A stretch of DNA of 64,000 bases from Burkholderiaceae bacterium (lineage in GTDB: Bacteria; Pseudomonadota; Gammaproteobacteria; Burkholderiales; Burkholderiaceae_C). Every line of letters starts with the position of its first letter. Position 1 is the stretch's first letter. Under the pieces are notes generated by a model. The model saw only the letters and a program-made list of their open reading frames with translations. It did no database searches and was not told where the DNA came from. A program made the translations under genes and the position numbers. Shown in pieces: positions 1 to 8,936 of this stretch. The stretch is taken from assembly GCA_024235955.1 (NCBI GenBank), contig JACKLJ010000001.1, forward strand, positions 1,349,501 through 1,413,500, written 5' to 3'.

Positions 1-1004
1 ACGTTGATCTTGACCTGCGCCAGCACCACGAACAGCACCGTGACCCACAGGGCGGCGCCGTAGTCGCCCAGCACGCGGGTGTAGGCCGACAGGTACATGT
101 GCGTCGGGTCGGTGGCCTGGGCCGCGGTGGCGCCGAACTGCAGCGCGACGTAGGCCAGGAAGGCCCCGCCCAGCATGCGCAGCATGCCCATCACGATCCA
201 GCCCGGCCCACCCATCAGCACGCAGAACCACCAGCGCCAGCGGTTGGCGGGCGTGCACTGGGGCATGAAGCGCAGGTAATCGACCTGCTCGCCCACCTGG
301 ACGACCAGGGCGAAGATCACGGTGGAGGCCGCCCCGAAGGAGAGCAGGTCGAAGTCGGCGCTGCCGGAGCTGAGACCGGACAGGCCGGTCAACCCGTCCA
401 GCATCTGCGGCTGCACCAGCGCGAACCACAGGAAAGGCAGCAGCAGCATCAGCGCCCAGACCGGCTGGGTCCAGGCCTGCAGGCGGGAGATGAAGGTGAT
501 GCCATACAGCACCATCGGGATGATCACCAGCGCCGACAGCAGGTAGCAGGCGATCAGCGGCCAGTCGAACGCCATCTGCAGCGCCAGCGCCATGATCGCC
601 GCCTCCACCGCGAAGAAGATGAAGGTGAAGGTGGCGTAGATCAACGAGGTGATGGTCGAGCCCAGGTAGCCGAAGCCGGCGCCGCGCGTGAGCAGGTCCA
701 TGTCCAGGCCGTAGCGGGCGGCGTAGACGGAGATCGGCAGGGCCGTCAGGAAAATCACCACGCCCATCGCCAGGATGGCCCAGGCGGCGTTGGTGAAGCC
801 GTAGTTCAGCGCGATGGCCGCGCCGATGGCTTCCAGCGCCAGAAAGGACAGGCCGCCGAACGCGGTGTTGGCCACCTGCCATTCGGTCCAGCGCCGCGCG
901 GTGCGCGGGGTGTAACGCAGCGCGTAGTCCTCCAGGGTCTCGTCAGCGACCCAGGTGTTGTATTCGCGGCGGATGCGGAAGATCTTCTGTGGAGCGCTGA
1001 CCAT
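1..1004 (-). CDS. NCS1 (purine-cytosine permease)-like membrane protein, C-terminus beyond window
   Basis: The minus-strand frame is open from an ATG at 1004-1002 to the window edge, giving about 334 residues. The protein starts MVSAPQKIFRIRREYN and then shows many hydrophobic segments with NCS1 features, such as the stretch LTRGAGFGYLGST near residue 105. NCS1 proteins import purines, cytosine, allantoin or related nitrogen compounds. It is divergent from urtA with a 286-bp gap, which fits a nitrogen-scavenging role. From memory of the family, near-identical N-termini also occur on large hybrid histidine kinases whose permease-like domain acts as sensor. Only sequence left of the window can show whether this is a permease or such a sensor. 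The membrane-protein call is firm; the function is inferred. Confidence 0.75.
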   Translation of the reverse strand, partial: MVSAPQKIFRIRREYNTWVADETLEDYALRYTPRTARRWTEWQVANTAFGGLSFLALEAIGAAIALNYGFTNAAWAILAMGVVIFLTALPISVYAARYGLDMDLLTRGAGFGYLGSTITSLIYATFTFIFFAVEAAIMALALQMAFDWPLIACYLLSALVIIPMVLYGITFISRLQAWTQPVWALMLLLPFLWFALVQPQMLDGLTGLSGLSSGSADFDLLSFGAASTVIFALVVQVGEQVDYLRFMPQCTPANRWRWWFCVLMGGPGWIVMGMLRMLGGAFLAYVALQFGATAAQATDPTHMYLSAYTRVLGDYGAALWVTVLFVVLAQVKIN

Positions 1005-1096
1005 GGCAGGCACCCCGCGCGTGCGGATGAATTGCGGACAGGTTGTAACGCAACATGCGTGCCACCGGGGGCTGCGTGGCGCCAAAGCGCTATTTT

Positions 1097-1144
1097 AAAA
1101 ATAGCTGCCTGCGCCCGCCATTCCTGGGCTGCAGGCTGATTTTT
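1097..1144 (+). repeat. Dispersed repeat family A, copy 1
   Basis: The copy has the core TAGCTGCCTGCGCCCGCC followed by GGGCTGCAGGC and a T-run. The two halves (GCCTGC-GCCC and GGGC-t-GCAGGC) can pair, so the RNA would resemble an intrinsic terminator. It lies between the permease-like gene and urtA, in the 286-bp gap 1005-1290. The rest of that gap holds the presumed urtA promoter, which I could not assign, and a short inverted repeat CCTCG/CGAGG near 1247-1262. Confidence 0.85.
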
Positions 1145-1290
1145 CTTTGAGTCCTGGAGTGGTGCGGTACGGCTACGTTAAATGACGTATGGGGCGGAAT
1201 CAGGAACAACCCTAACCTTCTTTCACAGCGGTCGACCCCGCTTAGCCCTCGGTTGAACGAGGCGATTCGTCCACCTTTCAGGAGTACTGC

Positions 1291-2553
1291 ATGAGCCACA
1301 AATCCTCACCCTCCGCCCCGCTTTCCTCCCTGCAGCGCCGCCGCCTGCTCCAGAGCCTTGGCGCCCTGGGCATGGCCGGCCTGCCGGGTCTGGCGGCCGC
1401 GCAGACCCCGCCGACCGCCAAGGTCAACACCACCAAGCTGGCGATCACCGACACCGAGGTCACCGTCGGCCAGCTGCACTCGGCCACCGGCACGATGGCC
1501 ATCTCCGAGACCGGCTCCATCCAGGCGGAGCAGCTCGCCATCGACCAGATCAACGCGATGGGCGGCATCCTCGGCCGCAAGATCAAGGTGATCAAGGAAG
1601 ACGGCGCCTCCGACTGGCCGACCTTCGCGGAGAAGTCCAAGAAGCTGCTGGTCAACGACCACGTGGCCTGCGTCTTCGGCTGCTGGACCAGCGCCTCGCG
1701 CAAGGCGGTGCTGCCGATCTTCGAGAAAGAGAACGGCCTGCTGTACTACCCCACCTTCTACGAAGGCCTGGAGCAGAGCAAGAACGTGATCTACACCGGC
1801 CAGGAAGCCACCCAGCAGATCCTCTGGGGCCTGGACTGGGCCAAGAAGGAAAAGAACGTCGGCAAGATCTTCCTGGTGGGTTCGGACTACATCTGGCCCC
1901 GCACCTCGATGAAGATCGCGCGCAAGCACATCGAGAACTTCCAGAAGGGCAAGGTGGTCGGCGAAGAGTACTACCCGCTGGGCAACACCAACTTCAACTC
2001 GCTCATCAACAAGATCAAGGTTGCCAAGCCGGACCTGATCTTCGCCGCGGTGGTGGGTGGCTCCAACGTGGCCTTCTACAAGCAGCTCAAGGCCGCCGGC
2101 ATCACGGGCGACAAGCAGTTCCTGCTGACCCTGTCGGTGACCGAGGACGAGATGCTGGGAATCGGCGGCGAAAACTTCGCCGGCTTCTACTCCAGCATGA
2201 AGTACTTCCAGTCGCTGGACAACGCGAACAACAAGAAGTTCGTGGAAGCCTTCAAGGCCAAGTACGGGCCCAAGTCGGTGATCGGCGACGTGACGCAGGC
2301 GGCCTACCTCGGCCCCTGGCTGTGGAAGGCGGCTGTGGAGAAGGCCGGCAGCTTCGACGTCGACAAGGTCGTGGCCGCCTCTCCCGGCATCGAACTGAAG
2401 ACCGCGCCGGAAGGCTACGTGAAGGTCGACGCCAACCACCACCTGTGGAGCAAGACCCGCATCGGCCAGGGCCAGGCCGACGGCACCTTCAAGGTGGTGG
2501 CCGAGTCGCCCGAGCTGATCAAGCCGGATCCGTTCCCCAAGGGCTACCAATAA
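1291..2553 (+). CDS. urtA: Urea/short-chain amide ABC transporter, periplasmic binding protein (UrtA/FmdD type)
   Basis: This 420-residue protein has an N-terminal export signal with an arginine cluster (QRRRLLQSL, residues 15-23) that resembles a Tat signal, and a likely cleavage after AAA at residues 35-37. The mature part is a Peripla_BP_5/6 solute-binding fold with the UrtA-type stretch VFGCWTSASRKAVLP. The next stretch reads LLYYPTFYEGLEQS, whereas typical urea binders have FYPVQYEGLEES, so ligand preference may be shifted. Genes for transport, formamidase and amidase follow in the same direction. That order resembles the Methylophilus fmd amide/urea system, so the ligand may be formamide or acetamide as well as urea. 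The ribosome-binding site AGGAG lies just before the ATG. Family assignment is strong; exact ligand is inferred. Confidence 0.92.
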   Translation: MSHKSSPSAPLSSLQRRRLLQSLGALGMAGLPGLAAAQTPPTAKVNTTKLAITDTEVTVGQLHSATGTMAISETGSIQAEQLAIDQINAMGGILGRKIKVIKEDGASDWPTFAEKSKKLLVNDHVACVFGCWTSASRKAVLPIFEKENGLLYYPTFYEGLEQSKNVIYTGQEATQQILWGLDWAKKEKNVGKIFLVGSDYIWPRTSMKIARKHIENFQKGKVVGEEYYPLGNTNFNSLINKIKVAKPDLIFAAVVGGSNVAFYKQLKAAGITGDKQFLLTLSVTEDEMLGIGGENFAGFYSSMKYFQSLDNANNKKFVEAFKAKYGPKSVIGDVTQAAYLGPWLWKAAVEKAGSFDVDKVVAASPGIELKTAPEGYVKVDANHHLWSKTRIGQGQADGTFKVVAESPELIKPDPFPKGYQ

Positions 2554-2579
2554 CAAGAAGCGAGTGGATTGTCGGGTTG

Positions 2580-2613
2580 GGGCGTCCGCCACGGCGGCGG
2601 ACGCCCGCTTTTG
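2580..2613 (+). terminator. Intercistronic hairpin between urtA and urtB
   Basis: GGGCGTCCGCC at 2580-2590 and GGCGGACGCCC at 2596-2606 form a perfect 11-bp stem with a 5-base loop, followed by GCTTTTGG. Such hairpins after a binding-protein gene usually stabilise or partly terminate the transcript, so that the binding protein is made in excess over the permease. Here this is inferred from position and structure. Confidence 0.65.
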
Positions 2614-2658
2614 GACCCTGCTTCACGGGATTCTTCCCACCAACGCGAGAGCTCCGTC

Positions 2659-3573
2659 ATGACCTTCTCCGATATGCTCAACATCACCCTGATGCAGGGT
2701 TTCGCCGGGCTCAGCCTGTTCGCGGTGCTGCTGCTCATGGGGCTCGGGCTGGCCATCATCTTCGGCCAGATGGGCGTCATCAACATGGCGCACGGCGAGT
2801 TCATGACCATCGGCGCCTACACGGTGTTCATGTTCTCCACGCTGGTGGAGTCGAAGTTCCCTGACCTGATGCCGTACTACTTCCCGGTGTCGATCGTCGC
2901 GGCGTTCATCTTCGCGTTCATCCTGGGCTGGATCGTCGAGTGGGGCCTGATCCGGCATCTCTACAAGCGCCCGCTCGATACGCTGCTGGCCACCTGGGGC
3001 GTGAGCCTGGGCCTGCAGCAGGTGTTCCGCACCGCCATCGGCCCCAAGGAGGTCAGCCCCACGCTGCCCGAGTGGCTGATGGGCTCATGGTCGCCGCATG
3101 AGGGCCTGGACATTCCGATCAACGGCCTGTTCGTGCTGGCGCTGGCCACGGTCGTCACGGGCGGCGTGCTGATCGCGCTCTACCGCAGCCGCTGGGGCCT
3201 GAGGGTGCGCGCCACGGTGAGCAACCGCATCATGGCCAACGCCACCGGCATCAACACCAAGAAGACCGACCGCGTGACCTTTGCCATCGGCTGCGGCGTG
3301 GCGGGCATCGCCGGTGCCGCGTTCACCACCATCGGCTCCACCGGGCCGACCTCGGGCTCGCTCTACATCGTGGATTCGTTCCTGGTCGTCACCTTCGGCG
3401 GCGCGGCCAGCCTGCTGGGTACCGTGGCCTCGGCCTTCGGCATCGCGCAGACGCAGTCGATCTCCGAGTTCTTCATGACCGGCTCGATGGCCAAGGTGCT
3501 CACCCTTTCGCTCATCGTCGTGATCCTGATGATCAGGCCGCAGGGTCTGTTCGCCAGCAAGGTCCGCCGCTGA
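2659..3573 (+). CDS. urtB: Urea/amide ABC transporter, membrane permease subunit UrtB
   Basis: A LivH-type permease of 304 residues. It has about eight hydrophobic segments and the typical stretch IIFGQMGVINMAHGEFMTIG near residues 34-53. The frame is open upstream to 2569, but the ATG at 2659 is chosen because MTFSDMLNITLMQGFAGLS matches the usual UrtB N-terminus and avoids the hairpin at 2580-2606. It pairs with UrtC to form the inner-membrane channel driven by UrtD and UrtE. It shares the transcript with urtA through an 105-bp gap. Confidence 0.92.
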   Translation: MTFSDMLNITLMQGFAGLSLFAVLLLMGLGLAIIFGQMGVINMAHGEFMTIGAYTVFMFSTLVESKFPDLMPYYFPVSIVAAFIFAFILGWIVEWGLIRHLYKRPLDTLLATWGVSLGLQQVFRTAIGPKEVSPTLPEWLMGSWSPHEGLDIPINGLFVLALATVVTGGVLIALYRSRWGLRVRATVSNRIMANATGINTKKTDRVTFAIGCGVAGIAGAAFTTIGSTGPTSGSLYIVDSFLVVTFGGAASLLGTVASAFGIAQTQSISEFFMTGSMAKVLTLSLIVVILMIRPQGLFASKVRR

Positions 3574-3613
3574 GGCCGGCACCCCACCAAACCACACAAC
3601 CGAGGACCAAGAC

Positions 3614-4795
3614 ATGAACAACCTGCGTCAATGGTTCAGCAAGAGTGGCCTGGGCAGCGTGGTGCTGCTGGCGATCCTGCTGGTCGCGGTGTTCCCGCTC
3701 ACGCTGGACATATTTCGCCTGAACCTGATTGGCAAATACCTCTGCTATGCCTTCGTGGCCGTCGGGCTGGTGATGCTGTGGGGCTGGGGCGGCGTGCTCA
3801 GCCTGGGGCAGGGCGTGTTCTTCGGGCTGGGCGGCTACGCCATGGCCATGTTCCTCAAGCTCGAGGCCTCCGACCCGGAGAGCACCAAGATCCAGACCAC
3901 GCCCGGTATCCCCGACTTCATGGACTGGAACCAGATCACGGCGCTGCCGACGTGGTGGGAGCCCTTCAAGCATCTGCCGTTCTCGCTGATTGCGGTGCTG
4001 GCGGTTCCGGCCGTGCTGGCCTTCATCGTCGGCTTCGCGATGTTCAAGCGCCGGGTGGGCGGGGTGTACTTCGCCATCATCACCCAGGCCGTGGCGCTGA
4101 TCCTCACGGTGCTGATCATCGGCCAGCAGGGCTACACCGGCGGCGTCAACGGCATGACCGACCTGAAGACCATGCTGGGCTGGGACATCCGCACCGACAG
4201 TGCCAAGTACATCCTGTACTTCGTCTGCGTCGGCCTGCTGCTGGCCTCCGTGCTGCTGTGTCTGTGGATCCAGAAGAGCAAGGTGGGCACGCTGCTGCTG
4301 GCCATGCGCGACAAGGAAGACCGCGTGCGCTTTTCCGGCTACGACGTCTCCATGTTCAAGGTGTTCGTGTTCTGCCTGGCAGCGGCCATCTCGGGCATCG
4401 GTGGCGCCATGTTCGCGCTGCAGGTGGGCTTCATGTCGCCTTCGTTCGTGGGCATCGTGCCGTCGATCGAGATGGTGATCTTCGCAGCGGTCGGCGGCCG
4501 CATGAGTCTGGTCGGTGCCGTGTACGGCGCGCTGCTGGTGAACTTCGGCAAGACCTACTTTTCCGAAACCTTTCCGGACCTCTGGATGTTCTGCATGGCG
4601 GCGCTGTTCATCGGTGTGACCATGTTCTTCCCGGACGGGCTGGCCGGCCTCTACCAGTCGAAGCTGAAGCCGTGGCTGACCCGCAGCCGCTCGGCACCCA
4701 AGGCGCAGCCGCCCGCCGCACCTCCGGCACGCCCGGCGGAGAGCCCGCGGATGGCTGACTCGGCCCCGCCCACCGCCAAGCCGGCCCAGGCCTGA
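3614..4795 (+). CDS. urtC: Urea/amide ABC transporter, membrane permease subunit UrtC
   Basis: A LivM-type permease of 393 residues with repeated hydrophobic helices and the conserved stretch LSLGQGVFFGLGGYAMAMF near residues 63-81. It is the second half of the transport channel. The last 40 or so residues are an Ala/Pro-rich, positively charged tail (AQPPAAPPARPAES), longer than most family members have and probably disordered in the cytoplasm. It starts 40 bp after urtB and is followed 17 bp later by urtD. Confidence 0.92.
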   Translation: MNNLRQWFSKSGLGSVVLLAILLVAVFPLTLDIFRLNLIGKYLCYAFVAVGLVMLWGWGGVLSLGQGVFFGLGGYAMAMFLKLEASDPESTKIQTTPGIPDFMDWNQITALPTWWEPFKHLPFSLIAVLAVPAVLAFIVGFAMFKRRVGGVYFAIITQAVALILTVLIIGQQGYTGGVNGMTDLKTMLGWDIRTDSAKYILYFVCVGLLLASVLLCLWIQKSKVGTLLLAMRDKEDRVRFSGYDVSMFKVFVFCLAAAISGIGGAMFALQVGFMSPSFVGIVPSIEMVIFAAVGGRMSLVGAVYGALLVNFGKTYFSETFPDLWMFCMAALFIGVTMFFPDGLAGLYQSKLKPWLTRSRSAPKAQPPAAPPARPAESPRMADSAPPTAKPAQA

Positions 4796-4812
4796 ACCGG
4801 AGGACCACATCC

Positions 4813-5556
4813 ATGAGCAACACCGACTTCGCCCTGGCCGTGGAAGACCTCTCGGTCTCCTTCGACGGCTTCAAGGCCATCGACGACCTCACGCTCTATG
4901 TCGACAAGGACGAACTGCGCGTGATCATCGGCCCCAACGGTGCCGGCAAGACCACGCTGCTGGACCTGATCTGCGGCAAGACCAAGGCCACCAGCGGCAG
5001 CATCAAGTTCAAGAACGAGGAGCTGACGGGGGTCGAGGAGTACCTGCGCGTGCGCAAGGGCATTGGCCGCAAGTTCCAGACGCCCTCCATCTACGAAAAC
5101 CTCTCGGTGTTCAAGAACCTGGAGGTGTCCTACCCGGAAGGCCGCTCGGTGCTCGGCGCCTTGCGCTTCAAGTGCACCACGGCCGTGAAGGAGCGCGTGC
5201 AGGCCGTGGCGCAGGAAATCGGCCTGGGCGACGTGCTGGAGATGGAAGCCGGCCTGCTGTCCCACGGCCAGAAGCAGTGGCTGGAGATCGGCATGTTGCT
5301 GATGCAGGACCCGGAGCTGCTGATGCTCGACGAACCGATCGCCGGCATGAGCGCGCGCGAGCGCGAACTGACGGCCGAACTGCTCAAGCGCATCTGCGTC
5401 GGCCGCTCGGTGATCGTGATCGAGCACGACATGGATTTCGTCGCCCAGATCGCCCACAAGGTGACCGTGATGCACCAGGGAAAGATCCTGGCGGAGGGCT
5501 CCATGGAGGCCGTGCAGAGCAACCCGAAAGTGATCGACGTCTACCTGGGCCACTGA
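4813..5556 (+). CDS. urtD: Urea/amide ABC transporter, ATP-binding subunit UrtD
   Basis: An ABC ATPase of the LivG type, 247 residues. Walker A is GPNGAGKTT at residues 40-48, the signature region is LSHGQKQWLEIG, and Walker B is LLMLDEP. The signature reads LSHGQ instead of LSGGQ, which is common in UrtD. It hydrolyses ATP on the cytoplasmic face together with UrtE. The start has a clear GGAGG-like site (CGGAGGACC) upstream. Confidence 0.93.
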   Translation: MSNTDFALAVEDLSVSFDGFKAIDDLTLYVDKDELRVIIGPNGAGKTTLLDLICGKTKATSGSIKFKNEELTGVEEYLRVRKGIGRKFQTPSIYENLSVFKNLEVSYPEGRSVLGALRFKCTTAVKERVQAVAQEIGLGDVLEMEAGLLSHGQKQWLEIGMLLMQDPELLMLDEPIAGMSARERELTAELLKRICVGRSVIVIEHDMDFVAQIAHKVTVMHQGKILAEGSMEAVQSNPKVIDVYLGH

Positions 5557-5567
5557 GAGGAACCGTC

Positions 5568-6257
5568 ATGCTGAAAGTCGAGAACATCCACGTGGCCTAC
5601 GGACAGAGCGAGGCGCTGCACGGCATCTCCTTCCACGGCAACCGCAACGAGACCGTGGCCATCATGGGCCGCAACGGCATGGGCAAGACCACCTTGTTCA
5701 AGGCGCTGATGGGCATCCTGCCGCTCAAGAGCGGCACGGTCGAGGTGGCCGAGAAGGACGTCTCGCGCGACGAGAGCTTCCAGCGCGTGGCCAAGGGCAT
5801 TGCCTACGTGCCACAGGGCCGCATGATCTTCCCCACGCTCACCGTCGAGGAAAACATCCAGACCGGCCTGGAGAACGCCAAGGTCCAGAAGATCCCGGAC
5901 GAGATCTACGCGCTTTTCCCCGTGCTGTGGGACATGCGGCGCCGCAAGGGCGGCAACCTTTCGGGCGGTCAGCAACAGCAGCTGGCCATCGCCCGCGCCC
6001 TGGTCACCGATCCCAAGGTCCTGCTGCTGGACGAGCCGACCGAAGGCATCCAGCCTTCCATCATCAAGGACATCGCCAAGGCGCTGAACGAGATCCGCAA
6101 GATGCGCCAACTCACCATCGTCGTGTCCGAGCAGGTGCTGCACTTCGCCATGGAAGTGGCCGACCGCCTGTTCGTGATCGAGGGCGGCCGCTTCGTGCAC
6201 GAGACCGACCGCGAGAACACCGACGAGGCCCACATAAAGTCCTACCTCGCTGTCTGA
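5568..6257 (+). CDS. urtE: Urea/amide ABC transporter, ATP-binding subunit UrtE
   Basis: An ABC ATPase of the LivF type, 229 residues. Walker A is GRNGMGKTT at residues 34-42, the signature is LSGGQQQQLAIARAL, and Walker B is LLLDEPTEG. The frame is open upstream into urtD, but the ATG at 5568 is preceded by GAGAGGAACC and gives the standard MLKVENIHVAYG N-terminus. It completes the transporter. fmdA begins 31 bp downstream, which suggests the transporter and amidases are co-transcribed. Confidence 0.93.
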   Translation: MLKVENIHVAYGQSEALHGISFHGNRNETVAIMGRNGMGKTTLFKALMGILPLKSGTVEVAEKDVSRDESFQRVAKGIAYVPQGRMIFPTLTVEENIQTGLENAKVQKIPDEIYALFPVLWDMRRRKGGNLSGGQQQQLAIARALVTDPKVLLLDEPTEGIQPSIIKDIAKALNEIRKMRQLTIVVSEQVLHFAMEVADRLFVIEGGRFVHETDRENTDEAHIKSYLAV

Positions 6258-6288
6258 ATTTCCACCACCACCTCAATAGGAGCCCACC

Positions 6289-7515
6289 ATGCCTGAAACC
6301 CTGATCAAGGTCGATCTGACGAAGCCCGCACCCTCCAACGAGATGGTGCACAACCGCTGGCACCCGGAGGTGCCGATGGCCTGCTGGGTCAACCCGGGCG
6401 ACGATTTCGTGCTCGAGACGTACGACTGGACCGGCGGCTTCATCAAGAACAACGACAGCGCCGACGACGTGCGCGACATCGACCTGACCACGGTGCATTA
6501 CCTGTCCGGCCCTGTCGGTGTCAAGGGCGCAGAGCCCGGCGACCTGCTGGTCGTGGATCTGCTGGACATCGGCGCCAAGGACGACAGCCTGTGGGGCTTC
6601 AACGGCTTCTTCAGCAAGACCAATGGCGGCGGTTTCCTGACTGACCACTTTCCGGCCGCGCAGAAGTCGATCTGGGACTTCCATGGCATGTTCACCAGCT
6701 CGCGCCACGTGCCGGGCGTGAAGTACGCAGGCCTTATCCACCCGGGCCTGATCGGGACGCTGCCCGACCCGAAGATGCTGGCCGACTGGAACGCCCGTGA
6801 GCAGGCACTGATCGACACCAACCCCACCGGCAACCTAGCCAACCCGCCCTGGGCCGCCACCGCCCACGCGGGCAAGGCCACCGGTGCAGTCAAGGACAAG
6901 ATCGGCGCCGAAGGCGCGCGCACCGTGCCCCCGCGCGAGCACGGCGGCAACTGCGACATCAAGGATCTGTCGCGCGGCTCCAAGATCTTCTTCCCGGTCT
7001 ATGTGGATGGCGCCGGTCTTAGCGTGGGCGACCTCCACTTCAGCCAGGGTGACGGCGAGATCACCTTCTGCGGCGCCATCGAAATGGCCGGCTGGGTGCA
7101 CATGAAGGTGCAGATCATCAAGGGCGGCATGGCCAAGTACGGCATCAAGAACCCGATCTTCAAGCCCAGCCCGATCACCCCGACCTACAACGACTACGTG
7201 ATCTTCGAAGGCATCAGCGTCGACGAGAGCGGCAAGCAGTACTACCTCGACGTGAACGTGGCCTACAAGCAGGCCTGCCTGAACGCCATCGAGTACCTGA
7301 AGAAGTTCGGCTACTCGGGCGCCCAGGCCTACTCGATCCTCGGCACGGCGCCGGTGCAGGGCCACATCAGCGGCGTGGTCGACGTGCCCAACGCCTGCGC
7401 CACGCTGTGGCTGCCCACGCAGATCTTCGACTTCGACATCAACCCGAGCGCGGCCGGCCCGATCAAGCATCTGGACGGCAGCATCGACATGCCGATCTCC
7501 TACGACCTGAAGTAA
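6289..7515 (+). CDS. fmdA: Formamidase FmdA (acetamidase/formamidase family)
   Basis: 408 residues, the usual length of FmdA. The protein starts MPETLIKVDLTKPAP and carries family stretches such as NRWHPEVPM and HYLSGPVGVKGAEPGD. It hydrolyses formamide to formate and ammonia in the cytoplasm and belongs to the FmdA_AmdA metal-dependent fold, not the nitrilase fold. It lies directly after the transporter genes and before fmdB, as in the amide gene cluster of Methylophilus methylotrophus, so substrate import and hydrolysis are coupled. Confidence in the family is very high; its preference for formamide over acetamide rests on family knowledge. Confidence 0.93.
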   Translation: MPETLIKVDLTKPAPSNEMVHNRWHPEVPMACWVNPGDDFVLETYDWTGGFIKNNDSADDVRDIDLTTVHYLSGPVGVKGAEPGDLLVVDLLDIGAKDDSLWGFNGFFSKTNGGGFLTDHFPAAQKSIWDFHGMFTSSRHVPGVKYAGLIHPGLIGTLPDPKMLADWNAREQALIDTNPTGNLANPPWAATAHAGKATGAVKDKIGAEGARTVPPREHGGNCDIKDLSRGSKIFFPVYVDGAGLSVGDLHFSQGDGEITFCGAIEMAGWVHMKVQIIKGGMAKYGIKNPIFKPSPITPTYNDYVIFEGISVDESGKQYYLDVNVAYKQACLNAIEYLKKFGYSGAQAYSILGTAPVQGHISGVVDVPNACATLWLPTQIFDFDINPSAAGPIKHLDGSIDMPISYDLK

Positions 7516-7541
7516 GCCGCGCCCACGCGCAGGAGCCGCCC

Positions 7542-7883
7542 ATGCCCACCTACGACTACGCCTGCCCGAGCTGCGGCGGCTTCGACGCCTTCCGCAGCCT
7601 GGCCCAGCGCAACGAGCCGGCGGCGTGCCCGGACTGCGGCTCGGCATCGCCCCGGGTGTTCGCCACGGCGCCGCGGCTGGCGCTCATGGACGGCGCCACG
7701 CGCACCGCCATGGGCGTCAACGAACGCGCCCGGCACGAGCCCAAGAGCTCGCGCGACTACCAGCGGCTGCGCCACCCGGCCGGCTGCGGCTGCTGCAGCC
7801 CTGGCCGCAGCAAGGCCACGGTCACGGCCCCCAACGGGGCGAAAGCCTTTCCGTCCAAGCGTCCCTGGATGATCAGTCATTGA
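7542..7883 (+). CDS. fmdB: FmdB-family zinc-ribbon protein
   Basis: A 113-residue protein starting MPTYDYACPSCGGFDAF, with a second CxxC pair (CPDCGS) at about residues 31-36. Together they form the zinc ribbon of the FmdB family. FmdB was linked to regulation of amidase genes in Methylophilus, but the molecular role of the family is not settled. The C-terminal third adds an unusual Cys cluster (GCGCCSPG) and a basic tail. The ATG at 7542 has CAGGAG upstream and is preferred over an upstream in-frame start inside fmdA. amiE follows 15 bp later. Confidence 0.88.
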   Translation: MPTYDYACPSCGGFDAFRSLAQRNEPAACPDCGSASPRVFATAPRLALMDGATRTAMGVNERARHEPKSSRDYQRLRHPAGCGCCSPGRSKATVTAPNGAKAFPSKRPWMISH

Positions 7884-7898
7884 ACGAGGTAAGCAACC

Positions 7899-8936
7899 AT
7901 GATGCATGGTGACATTTCGAGCAGCGCCGACACCGTCGGCGTGGCGGTCGTCAACTACAAGATGCCGCGCCTGCACACCAAGGCCGAGGTGCTGGACAAC
8001 GCACGCAAGATCGCCGACATGATCGTCGGCATGAAGACCGGCCTGCCGGGCATGGACCTGGTGATCTTCCCCGAGTACAGCACCCACGGCATCATGTACG
8101 ACGCCAAGGAGATGTACGACACCGCCAGCACCGTGCCCGGCGACGAGACGGAGATCTTCGCCGCCGCCTGCAGGAAGGCCAAGGTGTGGGGCGTGTTCTC
8201 GCTCACCGGTGAGCGCCACGAGGAGCACCCGAACAAGGCGCCGTACAACACGCTCATCCTGATGAACGACCAGGGCGAGATCGTGCAGAAGTACCGCAAG
8301 ATCATGCCCTGGGTGCCGATCGAGGGCTGGTACCCCGGCAACTGCACCTACGTCAGCGACGGGCCCAAGGGCCTGAAGGTCAGCCTGATCATCTGCGACG
8401 ACGGCAACTACCCCGAGATTTGGCGCGACTGCGCGATGAAGGGCGCCGAACTCATCGTGCGCTGCCAGGGTTACATGTACCCGGCCAAGGACCAGCAGGT
8501 GCTGATGGCCAAGGCGATGGCCTGGGCCAACAACAGCTACGTGGCGGTGGCCAACGCCTCGGGCTTCGACGGCGTCTACAGCTACTTCGGCCACAGCGCC
8601 ATCATCGGCTTCGACGGCCGCACGCTGGGCGAATGCGGCGAGGAAGACTACGGCGTGCAGTACGCAGCCCTGTCCAAGAGCCTGATCCGCGATTTCCGCA
8701 AGAACGGCCAGAGCGAGAACCACCTGTTCAAGCTGCTGCACCGCGGCTACACCGGTGTGATCAACTCGGGCGACGGCGACCAGGGCGTGGCTGCCTGCCC
8801 CTACGAGTTCTACGGCAAGTGGATCAGCGACCCCGAGGGCACCCGCAAGGCGGTGGAAGCCATCACGCGCAGCACCATCGGCACGCCGGAATGCCCGATC
8901 GAGGGTATTCCCAACCAGGAACCGGTGCACCGGTGA
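7899..8936 (+). CDS. amiE: Aliphatic amidase AmiE
   Basis: A nitrilase-superfamily enzyme of 345 residues that hydrolyses short aliphatic amides to the acid plus ammonia. It is very close to Pseudomonas AmiE: it begins MMHGDISSSADTVGVAVVN, and the catalytic triad falls at the same numbers, Glu59 (FPEYS), Lys134 (YRKIMPW) and Cys166 (IICDDGN). The paralogous formamidase AmiF differs strongly at the N-terminus, so AmiE is preferred. The start at 7899 reproduces the known N-terminus. The stop overlaps the GTG start of the next gene, so the AAA+ ATPase is translationally coupled to it. Confidence 0.95.
   Translation: MMHGDISSSADTVGVAVVNYKMPRLHTKAEVLDNARKIADMIVGMKTGLPGMDLVIFPEYSTHGIMYDAKEMYDTASTVPGDETEIFAAACRKAKVWGVFSLTGERHEEHPNKAPYNTLILMNDQGEIVQKYRKIMPWVPIEGWYPGNCTYVSDGPKGLKVSLIICDDGNYPEIWRDCAMKGAELIVRCQGYMYPAKDQQVLMAKAMAWANNSYVAVANASGFDGVYSYFGHSAIIGFDGRTLGECGEEDYGVQYAALSKSLIRDFRKNGQSENHLFKLLHRGYTGVINSGDGDQGVAACPYEFYGKWISDPEGTRKAVEAITRSTIGTPECPIEGIPNQEPVHR

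Noticed and set aside
8420..8932. An upstream extension of the AAA+ ATPase gene inside amiE
   Set aside because: The extra 170 codons are an out-of-frame reading of amiE. The GTG at 8933 gives the normal length for this family.
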